DNA of 64,000 bases from Colwellia sp. M166. Lineage in GTDB: Bacteria > Pseudomonadota > Gammaproteobacteria > Enterobacterales > Alteromonadaceae. The DNA is taken from contig NZ_CP040755.1 of assembly GCF_024585285.1 (NCBI RefSeq), positions 2,604,001 through 2,668,000 of the forward strand, given 5' to 3'. The notes beneath the pieces were generated by a model. That model searched no databases and had not been told where the DNA came from. It saw only the letters and a list, made by a program, of their open reading frames with translations. The translations under genes and the position numbers were made by a program. Shown piece by piece: positions 40,023 through 49,670 of the stretch (positions within the stretch are counted from its first letter, which is position 1; every line of letters starts with the position of its first letter).

Positions 40023-42025
40023 TAATCTTTCTCCATTCTTGCTTTTAATGCCATTAGCTTGTCTAGTTCGCTGCGCTCAGTTCTAAACTCGACAGAATCA
40101 GGGGGTAAGCTATTGACAAAAATAGTCATGCTATCAATAGTTCTACTCACTTTACTGGGTTTTAAATCGGCTCTATTACAGTCTATGCAAGCTGTTAAGC
40201 TATGCATGAGCTTTTTGTCACAAGGTGTTATTGTTTCACAGCCACCAAGCGGAGTGTCGGTATATGCGCGTTGACCATCTTTAAATTGTTTAATAGTTTT
40301 TTTTCTATCTTGACGAATTATCACTCTTGCTTCAGGAGTGTTGCCTTTGATAGTTCGTTCTATGATTCTTCCGTTTATGCCACCAAGTTTCTCGTCACTA
40401 AACAATATTTGCCAAACCCAAGCGGTGTAGTCTGCTATAGGCTTTTCTTTAATGAATTGGTGAGCCATATGATTTTTACTTTCAATATCAAATATGTTTG
40501 CGGCTCTTTCGGCATTGTTTCCATAATAAAAAGTGACTTCTTGGCATAAATGTTTTAATTGTGCTTGGAGTGAGCCGATTGAAACTAAACCACTTTGGGC
40601 TGAATATACCGCTAAACTACGACGAAATTGATGTGTTTTTAAGTGCCATATTTTGCCAACAGCGTATTCAGATTGACGCCAGTTACGTTCAGGTTCAAAT
40701 TTTTCAAGGTATTGGATGTCTTCTTCTGTAATTTTCATTAGGTCCTTGTTAAAAAGGCTGTTATTTGAAAATGATGAAGAGTTTCCATTCCATATTTTTG
40801 TTTTCCCTGAAGGATGACGCTTTCTATATTCTTTTGATTGTATGTAATTAGGAGATAAAAATAGTGGGCAAGGTGTTTCACCTTTTAAAATCTTAGGATT
40901 TACAGTGACATTAATGAGAGTTGATAGTGGTTCAACAATTGTTTGTAACACTATAATAGTTCTTTCTATATCGACAGTAGTTACCCATTGAGCTGGCTTG
41001 TTACTGCCTATATATTTTGTCGTATTTCCAAGTAATCTTGCTTTTTTTCTGTTGTTAACCTTATCAAGCTGTAAACAGTGATAATTAAGAGATAAAACTT
41101 CATCATCTCTCATGCCACTATAAAAATGAATTAATCCCTTACAAATCAACATTACGTCTGATAAATATAAATGAAACGTACGGCGATTGGTCGAGAAGTT
41201 TCTTGAATTAGCTAATTGTGTTAATTTAAAATCACGTATCCAAGACTGCCAAGCATTGCTACGCATATCCCTAGTATAATTATTTCTATGATATGGATTT
41301 TCTTTAATTAACTGAAAAATTAGGTTTTTTATATTTATCGAGTGTTTTTCAAATTCATCAATAATAGACCATGCCTCGTTCAACCAAAGACCATAAAGTC
41401 TAGGTGGTATTATTTCAGTCTGATTTTTATTAGAGGCTACTTTTTGGCTTCTCTTATTTAAAAGGTTAATTACTTCATCATTAAGAGCAACACTAAAACC
41501 AATAATGTCTTTTAAAGAGTGATATAAGTTTAATGTTGGTAATACTTGCTTATTAAACATGGCGGTATCATTTTCATGTATAAATTTAGCAAGCAGTGCC
41601 TTTGTTTCTAATACTTTTATAGCTGATGTGTTGTGAATCTTAGAAAATTGACATAATGGTTTAATAAACCCAATAAAACGACTATATAGAATACCCACGG
41701 TGTAGTTGTTTTTGTTTTTTCCTTTGCCGAAACGATAACATATAAACCATAACCAACGAGCTTCGTATTGATAGTTTCTTCCTTCTATTGTATCGAAAGG
41801 AATTTTCGTTTTTCCATTCTTAGTGGTGCTATATGGTTTAAGTTCATAAGATAGATCACCATATCGGCTTAGTATTTCTCCCGTTAAATCTCGAGAAATA
41901 ACAAAATCATCACTTGGGTATATAACTTTAGTTGTATCTTTATAGTAAATATCAGGCGTTATTTTATTGTTTTTATTAAACGGAGCTAACGCTGGATATT
42001 CTAATAATTTAGTTTCATAGGCCAT
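40022..42025 (-). CDS. intB: Tyrosine recombinase IntB of the second element
   Basis: The 667-residue protein has Arg in YSGMRDDEVLSL, HxxR in THQFRRSLAVY, His in QLKHLCQEV and Tyr in FYYGNNAE, plus the C-terminal Cys set CETITPC...ACIDC shared with IntB of the nested element. The N-terminal segment DDFVISRDLTGEILSRYGD parallels QTFVISRNSDGVVLSTYGD there. It starts immediately after the tfp stop. Intact. Confidence 0.85.
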   Translation of the reverse strand: MAYETKLLEYPALAPFNKNNKITPDIYYKDTTKVIYPSDDFVISRDLTGEILSRYGDLSYELKPYSTTKNGKTKIPFDTIEGRNYQYEARWLWFICYRFGKGKNKNNYTVGILYSRFIGFIKPLCQFSKIHNTSAIKVLETKALLAKFIHENDTAMFNKQVLPTLNLYHSLKDIIGFSVALNDEVINLLNKRSQKVASNKNQTEIIPPRLYGLWLNEAWSIIDEFEKHSINIKNLIFQLIKENPYHRNNYTRDMRSNAWQSWIRDFKLTQLANSRNFSTNRRTFHLYLSDVMLICKGLIHFYSGMRDDEVLSLNYHCLQLDKVNNRKKARLLGNTTKYIGSNKPAQWVTTVDIERTIIVLQTIVEPLSTLINVTVNPKILKGETPCPLFLSPNYIQSKEYRKRHPSGKTKIWNGNSSSFSNNSLFNKDLMKITEEDIQYLEKFEPERNWRQSEYAVGKIWHLKTHQFRRSLAVYSAQSGLVSIGSLQAQLKHLCQEVTFYYGNNAERAANIFDIESKNHMAHQFIKEKPIADYTAWVWQILFSDEKLGGINGRIIERTIKGNTPEARVIIRQDRKKTIKQFKDGQRAYTDTPLGGCETITPCDKKLMHSLTACIDCNRADLKPSKVSRTIDSMTIFVNSLPPDSVEFRTERSELDKLMALKARMEKD

Positions 42026-43936
42026 TTATAAGATTCCTAATTCATTTAACAACTCTAATTTTCGATACCAATAATCAGAAAGTTCTTCATTTTCAAATAC
42101 CTGTTGATTTATATCAATAATTAACTTTGCTTGTTCTTTTCCTAGTGCTTTAATTTGGTCAAGAAGAAACTCAATGTGAGTTAATGTCAATTCGTATATA
42201 TTCTTAAAGTGCTCTACTGAAGCAGCTAAATATTCACTTTGAATTATTAGATACTTCATAGATAAAAGCTTTCTAATATCCTCTGCATCACCATGAATTC
42301 TGTATTTACTACAAAAAAGGCAAGTTGTTTGATCATTACAATTAATGGTAACTGTATCGATTAATTTTATCTCTGATATCGTATTAGGTAGGTGTGGTTC
42401 TATACACTTACCGCTAGGTGTATTTTTTTCACTTCCATTAGATACTATTAGTTGATTGTTTAACTCATTGAAATAATCGGTTAATTCATCATGGCTCTCT
42501 AGGGGGGGGCTTGTATAGCTGGAATTTGATGATTGTTTACTGTGTTGCAGTATATAAGTGGTCAGTGAACTCCCATGCCTTCTTCTGATCCATAGCCCCT
42601 TGGTAACGCGAATTTTTTTGCTGGTGGCTACAAAGCTATTTTCACTAAATATACGTGAAATACTGATACGAATATGGCTACTATATGTTCCATCAATGCG
42701 GGCTGCTATTAATTGATTATTGAATAGGTCAAAAAATAGTTCGTTATGATTTTCATTATAATGTTTAAGTAGAAAGCTTCGTAAACGGAGGTATGTTTTA
42801 AAATCGTCAATAAATTCAGATTGAATGTCATATTTAACAGGAATGCCATTTGCTCGCCATTTAATACTTTTAAAATTTACTTCACTATTTTCTATCACAT
42901 AATTTATATTAAATAATAAACTTGCGGCGGTACTATCATTTTCTCCTGTTAAAAATAAAAAATGCATAAAATAAGCTCTACAGGCATGAAGTGCAATCCG
43001 TAAGCGAGCTGCAGAGTTATAGATATTTGCTTTGTCTTTATTTTGTCGAAATAGCTTTATTGCTTGGTTTCGTTTACTTGTATTTTTATAGCGCTTTGTT
43101 GAAATAATTTCATCAAGACTATATTCTCGCCCTTCCTTGAAGTTGAAAATACCCGGTTTTTTTAATTTTTTGTTATCTTTATGCGCAATATTACCTATTG
43201 GGGTAATCCAATAGGTAATATTATATAATTCAAATTTAAGTGGAAACATTTCATGATTTAGAACGATGGAACTAAAGCGTCTAAATAGAGTTGTATATTG
43301 GTTGAATTCTACACTTTGTTCTTCAATTGATAATGCTTGAGTAGGAATACGTTCAGCATCGTTAGATACTATGAACATGTCGCTGTTTAATAGTTCAAAG
43401 GGGTCGGCATTTAAAATAAATACTGCGAATGATAGTACCCATTTTTGATAGTTATGCGCAGTGTTTGTTTTTAGCCCAACTCTCAATTCTTTATCATATA
43501 TTTTAATTTGATGGAGTAAGTGTTGACTGTAATTTACTATTGCGCTTTGAAAGGATGTTCGATTTAACTTTAATTCAATATTATTAATTTTAAGGTGCTC
43601 TATAAAGTTCAGAATAACCTTTATTCGACCATTGATAGTAATAGGTCGTATTCCATCTATAAGTAGGTCATTAATATGCTGGAGTAATAGCTTAGTGATT
43701 TTCACTTTTTCAATGTCTAAGGAATCTATGATAGCGTATAATTTTTTAAATTTTTTATCATATTTTAATTTGACGTTGTTATAGCATATTATTCCAAGGT
43801 GAAAACGTTGTTTGGGAAATTGAATAATAATATTATCCACACGATCAAAAACTTTAGGGTTTTCTTCTAATTCAAAAAATTTTAATAATTCATCTACAGT
43901 GTATATGACTTCTTTTATTAATTGATATTCAGACAT
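42026..43936 (-). CDS. tfp: Recombinase-fold protein Tfp of the second element
   Basis: About 636 residues from ATG 43936, which overlaps the intA stop by one base (TAATG). The active site is degraded: box I reads LTGENDSTAASLLFN without the Arg, and box II reads WIRRRHGSSLTTYIL. A Tyr persists in SSYTSPPLES. The Cys block CNDQTTCLFCSKYRIHGDAEDIRKLLSMKY-type region matches the nested element's Tfp, including YRI and EDIRKL. Shared loss of catalytic residues in two diverged copies indicates a conserved non-catalytic role. Confidence 0.75.
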   Translation of the reverse strand: MSEYQLIKEVIYTVDELLKFFELEENPKVFDRVDNIIIQFPKQRFHLGIICYNNVKLKYDKKFKKLYAIIDSLDIEKVKITKLLLQHINDLLIDGIRPITINGRIKVILNFIEHLKINNIELKLNRTSFQSAIVNYSQHLLHQIKIYDKELRVGLKTNTAHNYQKWVLSFAVFILNADPFELLNSDMFIVSNDAERIPTQALSIEEQSVEFNQYTTLFRRFSSIVLNHEMFPLKFELYNITYWITPIGNIAHKDNKKLKKPGIFNFKEGREYSLDEIISTKRYKNTSKRNQAIKLFRQNKDKANIYNSAARLRIALHACRAYFMHFLFLTGENDSTAASLLFNINYVIENSEVNFKSIKWRANGIPVKYDIQSEFIDDFKTYLRLRSFLLKHYNENHNELFFDLFNNQLIAARIDGTYSSHIRISISRIFSENSFVATSKKIRVTKGLWIRRRHGSSLTTYILQHSKQSSNSSYTSPPLESHDELTDYFNELNNQLIVSNGSEKNTPSGKCIEPHLPNTISEIKLIDTVTINCNDQTTCLFCSKYRIHGDAEDIRKLLSMKYLIIQSEYLAASVEHFKNIYELTLTHIEFLLDQIKALGKEQAKLIIDINQQVFENEELSDYWYRKLELLNELGIL

Positions 43937-45358
43937 TAAGCTACCGCCAACAATGATGTTAAGTGCTTTTCCCAACCCAACTTAGCCTCTTTGACAATTT
44001 TCATGTTTGAGTTGAAGTCGAGGTATTGCTGTGTTGTTTTAAGGTCGTTGTGACACATCCTCACTTTGACGAAGCGAAACAATAAATTAATAGATCCACC
44101 AGCATTATCTTTTGTATTTACCTGCTCTAATCCATGATTCACAATATTCATTCCAAAGGTAGCGCGCGTATCGTGGAACTTGAAGCTAGCAGTGAAACCC
44201 AATTCAGCTAATTTAGGTTTTAACCGCTCACATACGAATGTTGTTACGGCTTGTCCTGATGGTAGCTGCCGATAAAATTTAGCATTGGTGTCTGATTTTG
44301 ATAAATAAAAAGGATTTCCTTGTTGAGAGAGAAAAAGGTATTGAAGATCAATATTTTCAGGTCGATGTACACTTTTTTGACTGCGTTTAAGTGCTCGTTC
44401 TGAATTTAAGTAAAGTTGAATTTTTTTATATAGTTCGATAGGAAAGTAAATAGTTATACTTTTATCTCCTTTACTATCAACTAAACCATTTCCATTTTTG
44501 TTGTATCTTCCCGCGTACACCACAACTTCAGTCATGGATTCCTCAGGCACATACTGAAAATTTTCACGTCTGAGGGTTAAGATTGTTTGTAATCTTGCAC
44601 CGGTACCATAAGCCAATTAAAAAAATCAAGATCATTTCAGGATGATTTAGTTCTTTTAGTGCTGTTATCAAAATAATTTGTTCATCATAATTCAATGGGC
44701 GTAACTCTCCACCATCAATAATACGGCCTTCGTAAGTAGAATATTCATGTTTTCTTGCTGTGGATATACCTCCTTTTATGGCTTGTGAAACGTCTGATGT
44801 ATTAACCGTTTTTATATAACTCCCTCGACCGGTATCTGAAATCAAAATTTTAGCTTCTTGATCCCTCCAGGGAGGAAATTCAAATTTTACATCTTCACTG
44901 TGGAGTAAATATCGATAGAAATTTACAAGGTTAGACATATGAGATTTTGCGGTAGATCCTGCTAGCTCATTCTTCATTATTTTATCTGTAAGGTGTCGTC
45001 GGTAACGCCTAAGCGGGGAGTTTGATTTGCGGGTACAAATTAAATAATCAATTTCGTTGTCTAAACAGTAATTGCCAAAATATTTAATTGAGTCAGCAAT
45101 ACTACATAATGTAGTTGAATGTGGAGGATCTATTGATTCAAGTTTATATAAAAGGTAATTGTTAGCATAATTCCATAAAGAGTGGTCAGGTAATAACAAT
45201 AATGGGAAATGGTAAAATGCCGGATTTTCAAAATCTTCAGCTTTAACGGAGAAGTATTTTATTTTGGGAGCTTTTAAGGAAAATGCAGGAGCTTTTGGTT
45301 TTATTGTCGTAGGTGTGTAGACATGAAATTTAGGAATTAAAATTTTGACTATAGACAT
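43936..45358 (-). pseudogene. intA: Tyrosine recombinase IntA of the second element, frameshifted
   Basis: The first 250 residues are in frame from ATG 45358; the catalytic part is in another frame after about 44616. Removing one base at CAATT next to an A7 run (44611-44625 on the + strand) gives ILIFLMAYGTGARLQTILTL, aligning with LSFMLALTTGARLQT of the nested element. Catalytic residues remain: Arg in TGARLQT, FHDTR, His in MCHNDLKTT and Tyr in QQYLDF. Either a recent mutation or a sequencing error. Confidence 0.8.
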
Positions 45359-45467
45359 GAACTTCCCAACTCAATTAATTATATGTGGCTAATTAAAGAT
45401 ATAGTTAGTTAACTCGGATGTGTCAATATTTCAAATTACTTATACGTATTAATAGATTCCTTAAAAC

Positions 45468-45653
45468 TTATGGGTGCCAAACAAAACCCGATTGAAATAC
45501 TTTTTTACTGAACTCGGCTAAAAAGCGGTCGTCAGGTATGGCGGCTAATAAGCGATCTTCATTACCAGGCCCGAGTAAGATGTTGAGATTGGCTGCGCCA
45601 CCTTTGCGAGCAGCGGCGCGTTGATAAATATCGTCAATTTTTTCTAATGCCAT
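45468..45653 (-). pseudogene. DNA-3-methyladenine glycosylase-like gene, truncated by the element
   Basis: The 61-residue remnant (MALEKIDDIYQRAAARKGG...VFQSGFVWHP) resembles the N-terminus of DNA-3-methyladenine glycosylase I-like proteins (..AVFxAGFVW..), which remove alkylated bases. It starts four bases after the prlC stop, so it was the second gene of a prlC operon. The sequence breaks after FVW(H) at about 45476, the intA-side end of the second recombinase element. The rest of the gene is not found in the window. Confidence 0.7.
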
Positions 45654-45657
45654 GTGC

Positions 45658-47700
45658 TTAACCTGTGATGCCGCTATGACGCAGTAAAGCATCAATGCTA
45701 GGCTCTCGGCCACGGAAGGCTTTAAACAGTTCGCTTGGCTCTTTTGAACCGCCCATTTCTAGCACATTGGATAAAAAGTCATGGCCAACCGTTTGGTTAA
45801 AAATCCCTTCTTCTTCAAAGCGAGAAAAAGCATCTGCCGATAACACTTCAGCCCATTTATAACTGTAATATCCGGCCGCATAACCACCGCCGAAAATGTG
45901 GCCAAAGCTGTGTTGAAAACGATTGAATTCTGGCGCTTTAAACACTGCGTAGTCATCACGAACTTGGTTTAATACTTGTTGAATTTCATCACCTTTTTCT
46001 GGCGAGTATTGAGCATGCATTTTAAAATCGAATAAGCTAAATTCTAGCTGACGGATCATTTGCATTGCTGATTGGAAGTTTTTCGCTGCGAGCATTTTAT
46101 CTAGCATATCTTGCGGTAACGATTCATCTGTTTGATAGTGACCAGAAATAAAGGCAAGTGCCTCTGGTTGCCAACACCAATTTTCTAAAAACTGGCTCGG
46201 TAATTCAACAGCATCCCATGGCACACCGTTAATACCAGAAACGCCTGCTGCGTTAATCTGCGTTAACATATGGTGAATACCGTGACCAAACTCATGGAAC
46301 AAGGTAACGACTTCGTCATGCGTAAATAAAGCCGGTTTGTCGCCGACAGGGCCATTAAAATTACAGGTTAAGTAGGCAACTGGGTATTGAATATCGCCAT
46401 TGGCTAATTCTCGTCGGCCGACACAGTCGTCCATCCAAGCGCCGCCACGTTTGTGGGCTCGAGCATATAGATCAAAATAAAAGCTGCCGCGAAGTTGCTG
46501 ATTTTTATCCAAAACATCAAAAAACTTAACATCTTTATGCCAAGTATCAACATCTTTCCGCTCACTAATGGTTAAACCAAACAAGCGATGTACCACTTCG
46601 AATAAACCGGCAACAACTTTGCTTTCAGGGAAGTAAGGACGTAATTCTTCGTCAGAAATAGCGTAACGTTCTTGTTTTAACTTTTCACTGTAATAGGGTA
46701 AATCCCAAGCTTGTAAGTCGCTTTGGGCAAAGTTTTGTTTAGCAAATGCTGTAACTTCAACTAAGTCTTGCTCACCTTGAGCTTTCGATTTTACGGCTAA
46801 ATCTTCTAAGAAGCCGATAACTTCATTGCTGTTATTTGCCATTTTGGTTGCGAGAGACTTTTCTGCAAAGCTATCAAAACCGAGTAAGTTGGCAAGCTCA
46901 TGACGTAAAGCGAGTAATTCACTCATGATCGGGCTGTTGTCATATTCACCAGCATTTGGGCCAATTTCAGAGGCACGGGTAACGTAAGCACGATACATTT
47001 TTTCGCGTAATGCTTGGTTATCACAGTAGGTCATGACCGGTAAATAACTTGGTATGTCTAAGGTAAATAACCAACCTGACTTTTCTTGTGCTTCGGCTAA
47101 GGCTTTTGCCGCTTCTTTGGCACTTGCGGGCAATCCCGAGAGTTCTTTTTCATCAGTAATATTAACGTTAAATGCATGGGTGGCGTCGAGAATATTATTA
47201 CCAAAAGTAGAACTAAGTTCAGATAAACGGGCAGAAATTTCACCGTAGCGTTTTTGATCTTGACTGTTCAGCGCGATACCAGAAAGCTTGAAGTCTCTTA
47301 AGGCATTAGTGATCACTTTTTGTTGCGCTGTGTTTAGCTGGCTAAATTCATCACTTGCACTTAATTGCTGGTAAGCGGCAAATAGGCCAGCATGTTGGCC
47401 AACAAACGTGCCATATTCAGATAAAAGTGGCAGACATGACTCATAAGCATCGCGCAGCTCATCGCTGTTAACCACTGAGTTCATATGCGAAATGGGCGAC
47501 CATAACTTACCTAATACGTCATCAACTTCATCAATAGGTGCAACTAAATTAGCCCAAGTAAATGGCGTATTGTTAGCTAACACATCTGCAATGGTATTTT
47601 TACAATTGGCTATAGCTTCTTCAACCGCAGGTTTAATATGCTTTGGTTTGATTTTAGAGAATTGTGGTAATGATGTATTTTGTAATAATGGATTGGTCAT
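45658..47700 (-). CDS. prlC: Oligopeptidase A (M3 family zinc metallopeptidase)
   Basis: The 680-residue cytoplasmic peptidase degrades short peptides, including cleaved signal peptides. The M3 zinc site HEFGHGIHH is present (about residue 470), with the downstream Glu in the ELPSQFLENW region. Length and start (MTNPLLQ...FSKIKPKHI) match the family. The frame is intact. It is the first chromosomal gene to the right of the mobile block. Confidence 0.93.
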   Translation of the reverse strand: MTNPLLQNTSLPQFSKIKPKHIKPAVEEAIANCKNTIADVLANNTPFTWANLVAPIDEVDDVLGKLWSPISHMNSVVNSDELRDAYESCLPLLSEYGTFVGQHAGLFAAYQQLSASDEFSQLNTAQQKVITNALRDFKLSGIALNSQDQKRYGEISARLSELSSTFGNNILDATHAFNVNITDEKELSGLPASAKEAAKALAEAQEKSGWLFTLDIPSYLPVMTYCDNQALREKMYRAYVTRASEIGPNAGEYDNSPIMSELLALRHELANLLGFDSFAEKSLATKMANNSNEVIGFLEDLAVKSKAQGEQDLVEVTAFAKQNFAQSDLQAWDLPYYSEKLKQERYAISDEELRPYFPESKVVAGLFEVVHRLFGLTISERKDVDTWHKDVKFFDVLDKNQQLRGSFYFDLYARAHKRGGAWMDDCVGRRELANGDIQYPVAYLTCNFNGPVGDKPALFTHDEVVTLFHEFGHGIHHMLTQINAAGVSGINGVPWDAVELPSQFLENWCWQPEALAFISGHYQTDESLPQDMLDKMLAAKNFQSAMQMIRQLEFSLFDFKMHAQYSPEKGDEIQQVLNQVRDDYAVFKAPEFNRFQHSFGHIFGGGYAAGYYSYKWAEVLSADAFSRFEEEGIFNQTVGHDFLSNVLEMGGSKEPSELFKAFRGREPSIDALLRHSGITG

Positions 47701-47932
47701 GAAATTCGCATTTTAGCTAGGTTATGGTCTAGATGTAATGGCAAAGCAGTCGATAATCAAGGTTTAGCTGTCACTATTTGGTACTAGTGATCAAAATTTG
47801 AAATTTATAGCTTCAATATCATGTCAATCTAATATCATTTAGACGTTATAAATTAGCTATGTTGATAGCTATGCTTGAATTTTTGTTTTTTAAGTCCAAT
47901 ATAATAAATCATAATCACACAGGAATATTAAT

Positions 47933-49285
47933 ATGACACAACATTTTGACTACATTTCAATTGGCGCTGGCAGTGGCGGCATTGCTTCAGCAAACCGAGC
48001 AGCGCGTTTAGGTAAAAAAGCGGCAATTATTGAAGCTAAACATATTGGTGGTACTTGTGTGAATGTCGGTTGTGTGCCGAAAAAAGCCATGTGGTATGCC
48101 GGACAAATTGCCGATGCATTACATTACGCTAATGATTATGGTTTTAAAGCGCCATTGCAAAACTTTGACTGGTCGAAATTAGTCGCAAACAGAGAAGCTT
48201 ATATCGAACGTATTCATGCGGCTTATGCGCGTGGTTTTGCCAGTAACGACGTTACTGTGATTGATGGTTTTGCTAAGTTTGTTGATAAAAACACGGTAGA
48301 GGTTGATGGTGTTTTATATACCGCTGAGCATATTACGATTGCCACAGGTGGACGCCCAAGTCGCCCAAGCATCGAAGGTGCAGAGTACGGTATTGATTCC
48401 GATGGTTTTTTTGCACTAACCGAACAACCCGAGAAAGTAGCGGTGGTAGGTGCCGGTTATATAGCAGTTGAACTTGCGGGCGTGTTACACGCATTAGGCA
48501 GTGAATCACACTTATTGGTACGTAAAGAAAAACCATTGCGCGGTTTTGATGACATGCTCAGTGATACGTTAGTGGAACAAATGGCCAAACATGGTCCAAC
48601 GCTGCATACCATGAGCGTACCAACGCGGATTGAAAAGCATAGTGATAACACGCTGACAATTCATTTAGAAAACGGTAAAACTGTTGGACCTGTAGACACT
48701 CTAATCTGGGCGATTGGCCGAGAGCCTGCCACTGATAACATTAATATTGAATCAACAGGTATTAAGCTCGACGAACGTGGTTTTATTCCAACAGATAAAT
48801 ATCAAAATACTGACGTCGCCGGTGTTTATGCGGTGGGTGACAATACTGGCCGCGCGCAGTTAACGCCAGTTGCTGTTGCGGCAGGTCGTCGTTTATGTGA
48901 ACGCTTATTTAACAATAAACCTGACGAGCATTTAGATTACTCAAATATAGCGACAGTAGTCTTCAGTCATCCGGTAATTGGCACGGTTGGTTTGTCAGAA
49001 AAAGAAGCGATTGAAGAGTACGGTGTTGATGAAGTTAAAGTCTATAACTCTCAATTCACCGCATTATATCAAGCGATAACTGAAGATTATCGCGATCCGA
49101 CTCGCATGAAATTAGTTTGTGCTGGTAAAGAAGAAAAAATAGTCGGTATTCACAGTATTGGTTTTGGTAGTGATGAATTACTGCAAGGTTTTGCTGTCGC
49201 TATGAAAATGGGCGCAACAAAAGCTGATTTTGATAATACCGTGGCGATTCATCCAACGTCAGCAGAAGAATTTGTCACTATGTAA
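47933..49285 (+). CDS. gor: Glutathione reductase (NADPH)
   Basis: The 450-residue flavoenzyme reduces glutathione disulfide with NADPH. Motifs: FAD-binding [14 protein letters not shown], redox-active disulfide [18 protein letters not shown]-binding [11 protein letters not shown] followed by the Arg pair region, and the C-terminal HPTSAEEF with the catalytic His of the partner subunit. AGGA lies 8-11 bases upstream of ATG 47933. A decayed copy of its 3' third lies at 55512-55958. Confidence 0.94.
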   Translation: MTQHFDYISIGAGSGGIASANRAARLGKKAAIIEAKHIGGTCVNVGCVPKKAMWYAGQIADALHYANDYGFKAPLQNFDWSKLVANREAYIERIHAAYARGFASNDVTVIDGFAKFVDKNTVEVDGVLYTAEHITIATGGRPSRPSIEGAEYGIDSDGFFALTEQPEKVAVVGAGYIAVELAGVLHALGSESHLLVRKEKPLRGFDDMLSDTLVEQMAKHGPTLHTMSVPTRIEKHSDNTLTIHLENGKTVGPVDTLIWAIGREPATDNINIESTGIKLDERGFIPTDKYQNTDVAGVYAVGDNTGRAQLTPVAVAAGRRLCERLFNNKPDEHLDYSNIATVVFSHPVIGTVGLSEKEAIEEYGVDEVKVYNSQFTALYQAITEDYRDPTRMKLVCAGKEEKIVGIHSIGFGSDELLQGFAVAMKMGATKADFDNTVAIHPTSAEEFVTM

Positions 49286-49630
49286 CCACAGATTATTAGG
49301 TAGCTTGATCGTTCGTTTAGAAAATCATGAACAGATGTTTAGAACTCTAGATAATAGGGTTCTAAACGACTTTGTCCTCAGTAAAATTTACGCAACGTAA
49401 CTCTTTCATCATCATTCTTGTAACGTCATCTCGGGCTTTTCATATGCAAAAGCTAATTGAAATTATTTGCTTATTATTTCAAACACTTCTATTCACAGTA
49501 TCGGCTGAAGTTTGCTTAATGACGGGTGGCATGGCAAACCCATGGGTAACTCAGCTATGAAGCGTATTAAGTGCGTACAATTCATTACATCTTTTAACTT
49601 CTGAAAAATTTCAAATCGCTTTTTTTTATA
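49286..49630. other. Gene-free stretch with a terminator-like hairpin
   Basis: GTTTAGAACTCTA (49337-49349) pairs with TAGGGTTCTAAAC (49355-49367), 12 of 13 with a wobble, probably ending gor transcription although there is little T tract. A 62-codon open frame at 49372 starts at TTG without a ribosome site and is not credible. I see nothing else up to the efflux operator. Confidence 0.5.
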
Positions 49631-49652
49631 TTAGAATGATCGTTCATTCTAA
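49631..49652. promoter_or_regulatory. TetR-type operator before the AcrAB-like operon
   Basis: TTAGAATGA (49631-49639), TCGT, TCATTCTAA (49644-49652) is a perfect 9-bp inverted repeat around a 4-bp centre, 18 bases before the adaptor ATG. Such dyads are usual for TetR/AcrR repressors; the TetR gene at 54179 is the natural candidate. Confidence 0.7.
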
Positions 49653-49670
49653 TGCAAAGAGTATTTATTT

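Larger units (their letters stand above)
39585..45476 (-). mobile_element. Second four-gene recombinase element (partial, opposite orientation)
   Basis: On the minus strand: intA (frameshifted), tfp, intB, srap, homologous in order to the nested element but clearly diverged. The intA-side end lies at about 45470-45476, where the glycosylase-like gene is broken; the sequence there reads CACCCAT on the minus strand, as at the intA-side junction of the nested element. Only 48 bases separate the srap stop from the Tn3 end, and no terminal repeat is seen there, so the far end is either lost or lies beyond the Tn3 and island DNA. Confidence 0.7.

Noticed and set aside
49372..49560. 62-codon frame between gor and acrA
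   Set aside because: TTG start without ribosome site, no homology recognised, and it lies just after a terminator-like hairpin.
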